Made by a program: the position numbers and the translations under genes
The notes under the pieces: model-generated
What the model saw: only the letters and a program-made list of their open reading frames with translations
The model's database searches: none
What the model was told of the DNA's origin: nothing
Assembly (NCBI GenBank): GCA_039566865.1
Contig: CM076954.1
Coordinates: 6,456,001-6,520,000 of the forward strand
DNA length: 64,000 bases
Source: Aurelia coerulea
Taxonomy: Eukaryota > Cnidaria > Scyphozoa > Semaeostomeae > Ulmaridae
Reading direction: 5' to 3'
Part shown: piece by piece, positions 54,072 through 64,000 of the stretch
How the letters are laid out: every line of letters begins with the position of its first letter
How positions within the stretch are numbered: the stretch's first letter is position 1

Positions 54072-57000
54072 TCAGGACAGAATGAACAGACTGAAGAAGA
54101 AACACCATTAGAAGGAATCGACAATCTTGCAGCAGAAGCTAATGAAACAAGTGAGCTATCAAGAGATATCCTTAATAAGTATGCAGATCTTGAAGGTATC
54201 AGTGTAAAGGATAGACCACCATTACCGAAGCTGTCCCTTACCAAAAAGATGAAGGCATTAATCAAGGAAAGTAATTCAGTGTTAGAAAAGAATATACAAG
54301 GAAAATCACTCAATGAAATAAACCAACTGTTATATGCAGCAGCCTTTGTAATCTCTGATAAAGTTGGCAAGACACCAAAACAGCGAAAACGCAGAACATC
54401 ACAAGGAAAACCTAAATGGCAAATTAGAATAGAGAAACAGGTTGAAAAGATGAGAGGAGAACTGTCGCTGTTGACAGAGATGTTAAAGGAAGACGACCAT
54501 CAGAAAAAGTCGAAGAGAAGAAGTGGAATAAAAAAAGGTATAACATCAAAACGAAGGAGGATATCGAAACAATAAGAGAAAGCCTTAAAATGAAGATTCA
54601 AGCAAAAGCTCAGCGACTACGGAGATATAACAAGAGAAGCAAGCAATACAACCAAAATAGATTGTTTAACAAGGATCGTAAGAAGTTTTATAGGTCCCTA
54701 GGTAAAGAAGAAATAAAAGTAGAAAACCCACCAAGCAAAGAAGAGATAGAAAAATTCTGGAGAGGCATTCTAGGAGAAGAAAAGCACCATGATGATAACG
54801 CACATTGGATAACCCGAGAAGAAGAAAAATATGCTCATGTAGAGAGTCAAACATGGGATCCAATAACGAAGGAAGAGGTCCATGCTGCGATTAGAAAATC
54901 AGCTAACTGGAAGTCACCAGGTATAGATGCAATACCAAAGTTTTGGTTAAAACAGCTAACAGCAACTCATAATGCACTAACAACAGCATTTAATAAAGCA
55001 ATTGAAAACCCAGAAGATTTGCCAGAATGGTTCACTACAGCTCGTACTTTTCTTCTACCCAAAAGTGATGAAACTGATAAGCCAAAGAATTACAGACCAA
55101 TAGCATGCTTACCTACACTATACAAAGTATTGACTTCAATTATTTCAGAACGCAGCTATGAACATATCCTAGCCAATGATATATTGCCGGAAGAACAAAA
55201 AGGATGTGCAAGAAATTCATATGGTTGCAAAGATCAACTACTTCTAAACAAAGCAATAATTGAAGATTGTAAAAGGAAGAAGAAGAATTTAAGTGTAGCT
55301 TGGATAGATTACAGAAAAGCTTATGATAGTGTCCCACACAGTTGGATTATAAAAACGTTATCAATCTATAAATTTAACAACAAACTGATAAATTTCATGG
55401 AAAAATCAATGAAGTCATGGTGTATCTGAATCACGCACAAGGACGTATCACAACAGAAAAGATCAGTATCAAACAAGGAATATTCCAGGGCGATTCTCTC
55501 TCAACTTTACTATTCTGCTTGGCATTAGTGCCATTAACATCAGAGATTAATGCCAGTGGATATGGATACAAGATGAACAGAAACAGTGTGCCAATCAGTA
55601 ACCTGTTTTATATGGACGATCTGAAACTCTACGCATCCAATGATGATCAACAGCAAGGAGAACTACGGATTGTAAAGCAGTTTAGTGATGACATCAAAAT
55701 GAGTTTTGGTTTAGATAAATGTGCAAAGGCATCGTTCAAAAAGGGTAAACTGATTGCCACGGGCAATATTGAGCTGGATAAAGAAACAACTATCAATGAG
55801 TTAGATCAAGATAGGGGATACAGATACCTTGGAGTAGATGAAAGTGATGGTATTCAACATACTAAAATGAAGGAGAAGATCAGGAAAGAGTATTACAAAA
55901 GAGTACGACTAATAGTGAGATCAGAACTCAATGGAAGAAGCAAAATTGAAGCGATAAACAGCTTGGCGATACCTACTGTGCAATATAGTTTTGGGATAAT
56001 CGATTGGAAATACTCTGAGCTAAAAAAGCTTGATTCAAAGACAAGGAAGATCTTGACAATGCATGGAATGTTACACCCAAAATCTGATGTCGACCGAATT
56101 TACATACCCAGAAAAGAAGGAGGCAGAAGATTGATAGAAATAGAGACTGCATTTAAAGTGGCAATAGTAGGGCTTAATCATTATCTTGAAAACAAGAGCA
56201 CTTTGTCAAGCAATATGATTATTATACACGAGAAAACGAAGCGAAAGTACTCAATTAGTAAAATAGCCAAAAATATCGAAAAGGAAATGGCAGATTTGAA
56301 TTTCGCAACGAAACCAGACAAACCAACGGCAGAAAACGCAAAAGTATTGAAACAAGAAATAAAAAAAGAACTTGTGAAGAAGAAAAATAACAGATGGCTT
56401 AGTAAACCACTGCATGGAAAGTACCTTTCACTTATTGGGGAACCACATGTTGACCTTCCAAATACAAACAATTGGCTCAGATCAGACATCAAAGGAGAAA
56501 CAGAGGGATTATTGATAGCAGCGCAAGACAAAGCTCTATACACACGAAATTATCAAAAACACATAGTTGGCAAAGAAATTGACAGCAGATGCAGGATGTG
56601 TTACCAGCAGTCTGAAACAATTGATCATATAACCTCAGGATGTGAAGTATTAGCAAAGTCAGATTACATCGAAAGACACAACAAAGCTGCAGCATATGTA
56701 CACTGGAATATTTGTAATGATCTAGGAATCAAGACCTCAGACAAGTGGTATGAGCACCAACCGAACACAGTAACTAACACTGAAACACATACAGTGCTAT
56801 GGGACATGGCAGTGCATACAGACAGACATATAGGAGCGAACAGACCTGATATCATAATCAAGGACAAAGTGAATTCAACTTGCAAGCTGATAGACATGAC
56901 TGTGCCATGTGATAAAAATGTTTCAATCAAAGAAATGGAAAAGAAAAGCAAATATCAAGATCTGGAAATTGAGATACAAAGGATGTGGAAAATGAAAACG

Positions 57001-57156
57001 GAAGTAATACCCATTGTGATAGGAGCCCTCGGTACCATCAGAAAAGGAATGGAAGATAATATCAGAAGCGTCTCAGAAAATATGAATCTTCAGACGGTCC
57101 AAAAGACATGCTTACTAGGAAATGCGAGGATCCTTGGTAAAGTACTTAGCATCTGA
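54072..57156 (+). pseudogene. RLE-type LINE ORF: RT and restriction-like endonuclease
   Basis: N-terminal region (to 54540) acidic then basic. A break at an A7 run near 54530 leads to KEDIETIRESLKMKIQAKAQ. RT: KSANWKSPGIDAIPKFWLKQ, FLLPKSDETDKPKNYRPIAC, LPTLYKVLTSIISER, EEQKGCARNSYGCKDQLLLN and motif A VAWIDYRKAYDSVPHSWI. After a second break at about 55420 come KQGIFQGDSLSTLLFCLALV, the catalytic YMDD (LFYMDDLKLYASN) and YRYLGVDES. C-terminal: CRMCYQQSETIDHITSGC (CCHC knuckle), YIERHNKAAAYVHW, RPDIIIKDKVNSTCKLIDMT, VPCDKNVSIKEMEKKSKYQD (RLE catalytic D...K-x(2)-KY) and VIPIVIGALG. The whole enzyme would nick the target and copy the element RNA. Only two breaks, so young. Confidence 0.9.
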
Positions 57157-57242
57157 ACTTCAACATGACATGCCTTAGGTGTATTGTTTACACCCGGCCA
57201 AAGAAAAAGCAACCAATATGAACTGTGACATTTAGCACCACG

Positions 57243-57243
<1 letters not shown>
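54072..57243 (+). mobile_element. RLE-type LINE (Dong/R4-like) copy 3, nearly complete
   Basis: A 3.2-kb element between AAT tracts on both sides. Almost the entire ORF is readable, with two frame breaks, and a 90-bp 3' UTR. The N-terminus begins directly after the AAT tract without the usual zinc-finger region, so it is probably 5'-truncated by some hundred bases. Confidence 0.85.

Positions 57244-57323
<80 letters not shown>
57244..57323 (+). repeat. (AAT)n microsatellite 6
   Basis: About 26 AAT units directly after RLE LINE copy 3. Confidence 0.95.
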
Positions 57324-57580
57324 CTATATTATTAAAACGTGAAGCGAATTTTGTGTGGCGTAAAACTCGAGCACCGTTGCACTGATCCTCGCGAAACTTT
57401 CCAAATATCTTCGTCTTCCCTGTACGGGGTGCAATAGAGATTTTGTTTTCTCAAATTCGCCCCCAAATCAGGGTAAGGGGCGAATTCGGTGACATCAAAG
57501 GATTGGCGGAATCCCTTTCAGTTTTCTGTGTACAAGGGAATGATCTTTAGACATATCACAATTGCCGGACCACATGATAG
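57324..57580 (+). mobile_element. Possible Helitron-like 5' end
   Basis: TCTATATTATTAAAACGTGAAGC follows an A at the edge of the AAT tract, as expected for a Helitron start (A|TC). The next 100 bases contain GCACCGTTGCACTGATC and CGCGAAACTTTCC. No CTRR end with a preceding hairpin was found, so the call is weak. Confidence 0.3.
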
Positions 57581-57589
57581 ATTGGATCC

Positions 57590-58030
57590 ATAGAAATGAT
57601 TGGAGCTTTATTTTACTCAGACTCTCTTTTTGAAAGGAGGAGAGGGCAGAGTTATACAGATCGACTTATTTTTCCAGCATAAATTTTGTTGGCCCGTGAG
57701 GAGAGTATAGGAGAGGTTTGAATGAGAAAGGGAGACCATTCTTAGCCAAGGGGGGAACTCTTCATATACGCAGATGGATCTTCATATACGCCGAGGAATT
57801 TTCAGGAAACCCACAAAATATCAGTTTAGCTTCATTACAACCAAAACAAGCAGCTTATTTTATACCTTGACATCTGTAAACGAGCCATAGAAATGATTGG
57901 AGCTTTATTTTACTCAGACTCTCTTTTTGAAAGGAGGAGAGGGCAGAGATATACAGATCGACTTATTTTTCCTGCATAAATTTTGTTCGCCCGAGAGGAG
58001 AGTATAGGAGAGGGTTGAATGAGAAAGGCA
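57590..58030 (+). repeat. Direct duplication of a 160-bp block
   Basis: CCATAGAAATGATTGGAGCT through GAATGAGAAAG occurs at about 57590-57750 and again at about 57886-58030, with a few differences. The 130 bases between them (57760-57885) recur at 59636-59768. The three blocks suggest a segmental repeat of unknown type. Confidence 0.75.
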
Positions 58031-58223
58031 GAGTTGCAAAAAGTATTTGACCTTCCTCCGAACCTGGATTTTAAAGGGAATATAAGCATATATAAGTGGC
58101 TCCGAGCCACAAGACCTAAACTGTCAATCAAATTTAACCAATCACAACAAGCTATCTACCATTACACGTGATCACTTTCACTGCAGCCTAGCCTGCACGA
58201 GGGCACGTAACAGGCGATCAGTA

Positions 58224-58427
58224 ATGGCGGGGAAGAGTTGCTTCGTTGTTTCTCTATCCGCTAAGGGGCAAAAACGGACAAGAAATGGAAAGAAATATTG
58301 CCTGTTCATTGACCACCGTGATGAAGCAGACCTTGTAGCCGCAGAATTTGATGTCCTGAAGAAATCGAAGCGCTTTGAGTCCATTTACGATACGAATGAA
58401 TTGCTGAAATGGATGGGTACAGGATAA
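58224..58427 (+). CDS. Small ORF, 67 codons, possible host exon
   Basis: ATG at 58224 in AGTAATGGCGGGG context, protein MAGKSCFVVSLSAKGQKRTR ... ELLKWMGTG, mixed charged and hydrophobic, not repetitive. AATATAAGCATATATAAGTG lies 140 bases upstream as a possible core promoter. No family is recognised. It has no partner in the rest of the window, so it may be the first exon of a host gene or part of an unrecognised repeat. Confidence 0.35.
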   Translation: MAGKSCFVVSLSAKGQKRTRNGKKYCLFIDHRDEADLVAAEFDVLKKSKRFESIYDTNELLKWMGTG

Positions 58428-60847
58428 ACAAGCACATCTCATTGGGCCTAAACGTATCTTCAGACAAGGGAATCTTCACTAAAGTTAGCCTGACGGAATC
58501 TATGGACAAAGAGCTAGTATTGCGGAAGAAATGCTGATAAATAGTGAGCATTCAACAAAGCAGCCGAGCCGGGCCTAATATAAACACTGGATCCATCGAT
58601 CGCGACAATGATGGCAAACAACAAACAACTCATACGATTAGGTCATTGAGACGTAAGTGGAGCTAAATTACCTTTCCTTCTCACTTCTTTTATCTCGATT
58701 CACTCGAGCAAACTACTTCAGAATCGTCGCAGTCAGGAGGAAGGAATCTTGCTTGCTGGGTAACCATATTGGAAAGTATATCGAGAATCTCCTCGCACTA
58801 CAAATTTGCAATGCAGAGCTCACTTTCACGTGCACAGTTAGAATGCAACTGCTATGCGCATGCTCTGGTGTATCTATTTATAGAAAGCGCCTGATATATG
58901 CTTATATTCCCTGATTTTAAGGACTGACCTTCCTCATTTCAAAGTTTTGCGATAAAGGGGGAAAGAGCCTTTATACGTCAAGAAAAGTATTGATTGATTT
59001 TTCCATGATTTATCAGGACCGTTGCATGTCTTATAATCTTTTACCTGCTGGAAAGAAATTTAAAAGCTGGTTCGCACACCCAGTCAAAGCTTTAACCAGA
59101 ACTATTTTTGATGATTTTTTCAAGAATGTCAGTGAATTGTGCAGTGGCGTAGCCAGGGTAAATTAACCAAGGACGTTGGAATGAAGGGTCTATTATTCCA
59201 GGGGAAATTTTTGAGGACGCGTCTTTTATTTTGGCTTAGAACAGCTCTCCTGACCTCATGTTTGCCAGTGCTAGAGTGGCAACTTTGAAAAATGTGTAAT
59301 AATTTTGTATGAATCACCACAATCTTCAGAAAAGAATTGAGTAAATATTCCTTTGGTTTGCTCAGAATGCCTCTCTCGATCCAATTTTTGCTAATGCTAA
59401 AATGAAAAATATTACAATTTCGTGACATTTCTTACATGAATTAACATCAGTTACAAACTTTTCGGAAAATCAACCTTCATGTTGGCTTAGAACCACTCTC
59501 CCAGCCTTGCAAATCCAATTTCCCAATATTCTTATCTTTTGAAATAACCATCCTCAACTGTTGCTCAAAGCTTCCTCCAAACCAGGTGTGTGGGTGTGCA
59601 GTATTTTTGTATCTCTGGAGAAAGGGAGCCCAGGGGAAAAACTCTTCATATACACAGATGGGTCTTCATATACGCCGAGGAATTTTCAGGACACCCAACA
59701 AATATCAGTTTAGCTTCATTACAACCAAAAAAGCAGCTCATTTTATACCTTGACATCTGTAAACGAGCATAAAAGATCTGGAAACAGTGCCAATTGAGAC
59801 CAGGATTGTCAAATATTTGATGACCAAAAATATAGAAAACATAATTTTAGTTTATTTGGACCGAAGAATATCACTTTCAGCAATATTCTGACCCAAAAAT
59901 ATCGACTTACATCCCCGTATGTGCATGTGCTGAGTGCCCCCCCCCCCTGGATCCTTAGCAGCACGGGACCTGAGATCCAAGGCTCCTATCGTTCCATACT
60001 CTGGTTCCACTGCTCCGGATTATACACCTACATTGGATGATACAAAGCAGATAATGCTGTCAACGATTTCCTGTTTGTGTGATTTTGGTGTTGTCACGAA
60101 AAAAGAATCATGCCAATAAGATCATGAGTGCATCCTTACAAAGGAAGGCTTCAGAGAAGTAGGGGGGGGGGCGGGTCGAATGAGAGGGAGATTTATTCTG
60201 AGGGGCATAGGGCTAAAAAGAGTGTACTGGATATAAATGGGCACTGAGATGCTAAAAGTAGATGTCTTACTCAGAGTTCCTGTTACTTTCGCACGTTTTA
60301 GAGGAGAGGATATAAATATGCTCGCTGCAAAGGAGCATATTTTGGGGAAGGAGAGTTGAGAGGTCTATTCTAAACAGTTAGTGAATTGAACGAGGAATTT
60401 GCTGAAAGGGTCAAGTGGTGCGATAACGATTGACTGTTTCGTTCGTTCGTTAATCAGTCAGAAGCTATTCTTTTCAATGAAGCTTACGTTTTCTCCGGGG
60501 GGAGGGGGGTCTAGCAAAAGATCCCTTTTTGGCCTGTTGGTGTTTTGACAACCTGCTCAAGAAAAATTGCTTTATCTTGATACCCCGTGCTAGAAAAAAT
60601 TGATGAAAACGATACCCTGAAAACAAATGTATTAAGTAACCGTCCCCCTGGGGGTATTGCTAGCAGTTTCTTATTCAATGTCATATTTGCAGGTAACGAC
60701 GGGGGCCTAGGCTTATCCAAATCACAGATTATCCAAATATTTCCTCACTTACACGGTTGATATATGTTGTTAATTTGAGTACACCGGAGGAGCATTAGTA
60801 TGTAAATTTCAGAAGAGCAAAGATTAAAAAAGGTAAACGATGGAAAG
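58428..60847. other. Unassigned 2.4 kb
   Basis: No supported gene. 59636-59768 repeats the block at 57760-57885. A C-run at 59938-59946 and G-runs near 60163 and 60498 occur. Short frames at 59129-59428 (minus) and 59934-60119 (plus) have no motif. Confidence 0.35.
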
Positions 60848-61111
60848 TAAGGGAGCGGTTATTTTAATCCTGGGTACCAGCGCTGAAGATACTTTAACAG
60901 AATTAGACAACATTTCATTTTTATACCCCATCTTGAATTTGGAAAAAGTCTTATACCCCACCACCTTTCAGCGAAATGGTTTTGTACCCCATCCAGAAGC
61001 CTTCCAGGATGTGATGTATCAAATTTATACACATGCATGCCAATTTATTCCAGGCAATTTGCATACAGGTCCAGTGATTCATCATTTCCGGTTGTCTTTC
61101 AATTTTACATT

Positions 61112-61989
61112 TAACCCCAATCCTACCCGAGGGGGGTGTTTTCCACCCCCCTGTCGGCTTTTTTGCAGAGCATTCTTTAACGATAAAAGCTATGACCCTC
61201 AAACTCTCTGACAATTACTAATTATCTATTAGCTACATTTTGACAATTAAATTTCTGAACAATGGTGTCACGTGACATGTGACACTACCATATTTGGAGC
61301 AAGGTATTGGAAAAGTTAATGATTTTGATATTTTTACTCCCGGAATTAGTTCCAAATGTTCACTATTGTACTTTTAAAGAATCAGCAAACAATTAGCTTT
61401 CTATTTTTGTCAATAACAATGGAATTTGCTGACGTCAGCATTCTTAAATGATGACGTCACTCGGGCCGCCATTTTGGGTCATTTTGGCAAATTTTGAAGT
61501 TTTCCCAGCAGATTTTGTTAGAAATGCACAGAATTGCGTTATGCAATACTTTAAAAGCATTTTGAGCCAATTGTTATCAATTCTTGGCAGAAAAACACAG
61601 TTTTTAGTTATGACGTCATAAATTTTTGCCATTTTCTTCCAAAATAACGGTCTAAAAACACTCATATGCATCATATTTGAATTGCAAATGAATAATACGC
61701 CAAATAAGAATGGAAAAAGTCATTCAGATTACCTTTGTTCCGTTTTTAGAACAAATAAGCCGGAAAACCATATATTTTGACATTTTCCAGCATTATGACG
61801 TCATAGTGACGTCACCTAATGAGATGGCCACGCCCAAAACTACCAATCGGCTAAGAATAGTTAGGACTACGCCCTTGCCAAGTTTCAATGATTTCCCATT
61901 AGTCTACGGCTATTTATATAGGGGGGCGGAAAGCACCCCCCCCCCCCGGCTATGTTAGATCAAAAAAAGCCCGGTAGGATTAGGGTTAA
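61112..61989. mobile_element. piggyBac-like MITE G (870 bp) with CRE octamers
   Basis: TTAA at 61112-61115 and 61986-61989 flank CCCCAATCCTACC and, inverted, CCCTAATCCTACC, fitting piggyBac (TTAA-CCC...GGG-TTAA). Subterminal G/C-run hairpins occur at both ends (GGGGGGTGTTTTCCACCCCC near 61132; GGGGGGCGGAAAGCACCCCC near 61921). The interior is AT-rich apart from five TGACGTCA octamers. No ORF. Confidence 0.7.
61430..61814. promoter_or_regulatory. Five perfect CRE (TGACGTCA) octamers
   Basis: TGACGTCA occurs at 61430-61437, 61452-61459, 61611-61618, 61796-61803 and 61807-61814, all inside MITE G. The octamer is the palindromic binding site of CREB/ATF bZIP factors. Chance expectation in 385 bases is far below one. 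Whether the sites act on any gene is unknown. Confidence 0.6.
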
Positions 61990-62159
61990 ATGTTAACTGA
62001 TGACTTCACATGAATAGTTTTCAAGTAAAATAGTTTTGCACCTCATACCAATTTCCCTTGATATTTGGATACCCCCAAACAGTAATGGGAAAGATTCTCA
62101 TACCTCTGTCAAAAATCCTCCGCCTTGGTAACCCAGGATCGAAAATGACTGCTCCCTAA

Positions 62160-62939
62160 CCGAACAAGAGCAATGACTGCAACTGTGGGAAATTTGAGAA
62201 ATTAGGCAGCGCAACTTAGCAGGATAGATTGAAAAAATCTTGGGGACTTTAAATTGCATGAACAGTTAGCAAAGAAAGGATACATAAGCAGTGAAAAGAG
62301 GAAGCAATGGGGAGAAATAAATAGAGGAACAACAACGAACAGGTTCATCTTGCCTCTATCTTTGGAATTATAAAGAACGTTGGCAAGCATCGACGGAAAT
62401 GAACACCGATTAAACCGTGCCTATATGTGATAAGACTTTGTATTTCAAAAAATGAGCAACTATGCAGAAGGAAGGACAACAAGAATAGAGACGGCTGCGA
62501 GAAACAAAACGGATGAAGTTTTAAGATACAGGGTGCATATATCAAATGCAGGTAAATCAACTAACAGTGCAAAAAGGTCTCGGAGTAGACAGGCGAGACG
62601 GAGTGGAATTGAATTTGGTGCAAGGCTGGTGCAAAGAGCTGACCAGAGCTGATAAAACAGGATTATACTGGGTTTTGAAAAAGGAGAAATTACACCAGAG
62701 ACATATCCGTTTGAACATGAGACATGTAAGAGAGACTGCAATGGATCTCAGCATACGCCACTTAGATGGAAGTGTATTTTCTCTGCTTTTGAATTTCCCC
62801 ATTATCAACTATTGATTTGCAAGCAGGTTGAAGTAAATTCTTATTAGAAATTCTAACAAGCTCTTGGAAAGAAAATAATGAACATCATATAATGTCATAT
62901 GCTACCATTTAGAGAGCTGTAATTTTCTCAAAGAAACTG
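62160..62939. other. Unassigned stretch
   Basis: Overlapping short frames on both strands at 62452-62815 without family motifs. Purine-rich plus strand. Confidence 0.3.
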
Positions 62940-63430
62940 CCCCGGTATACAGTGCTGATCCTTCCAGTCAACCAAGGCCTAACAACGTGAAGGTCCAAGT
63001 TCAAGTTAGAATTTCCAATCCGCAAAATTAAACTGGAAACAAATGCCTATCTTATCTGGGGCCACAACATGGAATAGTCTTCCATCTGAGTTGAAATCAA
63101 CAAACAATATCAATGCATTCAAACATAAGACCAAAGAGAACTTTTTCTGAAATATACAGAAAGAGGAAAATTACATATATGTCTTCTACTGAGGACCATA
63201 TTGAAAACACATATGCAGCTCTGTATTTCCTTTTCTCCTATGTATTTCCGTTATACAGCATCCTCTAAGGGGACCATTATGAAAATAAGGTCAGCTTCGC
63301 CTTTTAATGCTATCCTTGCCACTGTAAATAGCAGTGTTTATCTTTACGTTTTGAACATTTAATTTTGCATTGTATCTATTTTTGTTATAAAACATCTAAA
63401 TATTCATTGTGGCAAATTGATATATAAAAT
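62940..63430 (+). pseudogene. LINE kappa: C-terminal and 3' UTR fragment
   Basis: ILSGATTWNSLPSELKSTNN then INAFKHKTKENFF, with stop at 63148-63150, is the W-N-x-LP-x-E-L...F-K-x-K C-terminus common to CR1/L2-like LINEs. The 3' UTR with TATAAAACATCTAAATATTC continues to about 63430. The upstream edge is degraded. Confidence 0.7.
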
Positions 63431-63557
63431 ACCGAAAAACCATTGTTATGAACTCTTATCGGGAGGTTGAGTATAGGCCCTGGCATCGGTTGTTTTGCAA
63501 AGGCAACATGGGAGCAATTCTAAGCGTCAGTGGAAGACTTTCCCGGCAAACTGAAAA

Positions 63558-63726
63558 CAGAGACGTATGAACCGGGGGCACTGGTGGCACGTGCCCCCCA
63601 AGATTTTGCAATAAACAAATACGTTCCCTTTTTATTTTTAGGAAGTGCCCATTTAGCTTAATGAAAAACGCCATTGAAGTGTTGTGCCCCCCCCCCCCCC
63701 CATTTGAGATGCTTCCTACGTACCTG
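63558..63726 (-). mobile_element. hAT-type MITE, 169 bp, sibling of the copy in element B
   Basis: The left end CAGAGACGTATGAACC is the inverse of the right end of the MITE at 20715-20891, and the internal blocks (GCACGTGCCCCCCAAGATTT, AGGAAGTGCCC) match it in reverse orientation. The flanks ACTGAAAA (63550-63557) and AATGAAAA (63727-63734) form an 8-bp duplication with one change. A run of 16 C (63687-63702) corresponds to the G-run of the other copy. Confidence 0.85.
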
Positions 63727-63734
63727 AATGAAAA

Positions 63735-64000
63735 TAAGATTCGTAGCTACAACATGACCCAATTAAACATTAACCATGAGACGGCAACTATGATAACAAT
63801 TGAACATTTGATACAAACGCGTCTCCCTATCCCTGGTGAGCAAAGAACAACAAAGCAAAAAAGGGGGAACTAAATCAACGAGAGTAGCGAAGGCACGAGA
63901 GCGCAATGTGGGCATCTAAATCATTTAGAGTACACAGTTAGAACTAAGAGAAAAAGAAAACAAGCAGAGAGCGCACAGAAGGCAGTAAGAGCAAAGCAGG
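63735..64000. other. Right edge, no recognised gene
   Basis: A purine-rich end with an open frame to 63873 without family motif. Confidence 0.3.

Larger units (their letters stand above)
60851..62156. mobile_element. PIF/Harbinger-like MITE K, split by element G
   Basis: The ends are GGGAGCGGTTATTTTAATCC and, inverted, GGGAGCAGTCATTTTCGATC, both followed inward by CTGGGT(A)CCA-like sequence. TAA lies on both sides (60848-60850, 62157-62159), the 3-bp duplication of PIF/Harbinger elements. Without G it is about 430 bp. No transposase is present. The plus-strand frame at 60840-61211 only crosses it by chance. Confidence 0.6.

Noticed and set aside
53939..54370. Poly-Ile open frames on both strands
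   Set aside because: Translation of (AAT)n; on the plus strand the real LINE frame begins after it, so ATG at 53970 is not a true start.

Overview
This is an AT-rich animal genomic window built almost entirely of transposable elements inserted into one another. Metazoan origin is supported by APE-type LINEs with L1-like ORF1 proteins, RLE-type LINEs, Penelope-like elements, several classes of MITE, and one spliced two-exon fragment with a P2X7-type cysteine signature. The mix resembles an anthozoan cnidarian (coral or sea anemone), but other aquatic invertebrates are possible. No rRNA, tRNA, CRISPR array or bacterial operon was seen. The only host-like coding signals are the exon pair at 1277-1901 (minus) and a 67-codon ORF at 58224-58427.

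Layout. 0-2.5 kb: P2X7-like exon pair whose last codons run into a MITE fragment. 2.5-9.0 kb: a TA-flanked MITE split by LINE gamma, whose ORF1 is split by a TTAA-flanked palindrome (D). 9.9-13.7 kb: a hAT-type MITE, a 140-bp tandem array, a truncated LINE (epsilon) and a 1.7-kb minisatellite with a 22-bp unit. 13.8-31.6 kb: LINE beta, broken by palindrome A and by LINE alpha. Alpha is a 6.3-kb LINE with ORF1, and with an ORF2 that carries a degenerate 2A peptide, an APE endonuclease and an RT. It is itself split by two foldback elements (B, C) with exact 9-bp target duplications of Mutator type. 32.2-38.0 kb: LINE delta, interrupted by a Transib-like element (E), a 464-bp insertion with a hammerhead ribozyme, and a patchwork filler. 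38.0-48.6 kb: a minus-strand LINE piece, a hairpin MITE, a palindrome (I) carrying a mariner-type element (H) and two LINE tails, a TIR element (L) and a Rex1-like LINE. 48.5-57.3 kb: a hub of six (AAT)n tracts that bracket three RLE-type (Dong/R4-like) LINE copies and two Penelope-like pieces; a second Transib-like element (F) lies inside one of these. 57.3-64 kb: dispersed duplications, a small ORF, a PIF/Harbinger-like MITE containing a piggyBac-like MITE with five perfect CRE octamers, a LINE tail and another hAT MITE.

The strongest observations are these. (1) E and F share CAC(A/T)GTG heptamer ends, 5-bp target duplications, and an A-rich inner motif 23-24 nt from one end but 33-34 nt from the other, an RSS-like layout. 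(2) A near-textbook type I hammerhead lies in a retro-inserted element. (3) The 2A motif ends an unusual hydrophobic leader in LINE alpha. (4) Insertion order can be read exactly, because removing elements restores reading frames. (5) An AAT-repeat retroelement hub is present. All mobile-element calls rest on visible termini, target duplications and protein motifs; no database comparison was possible.
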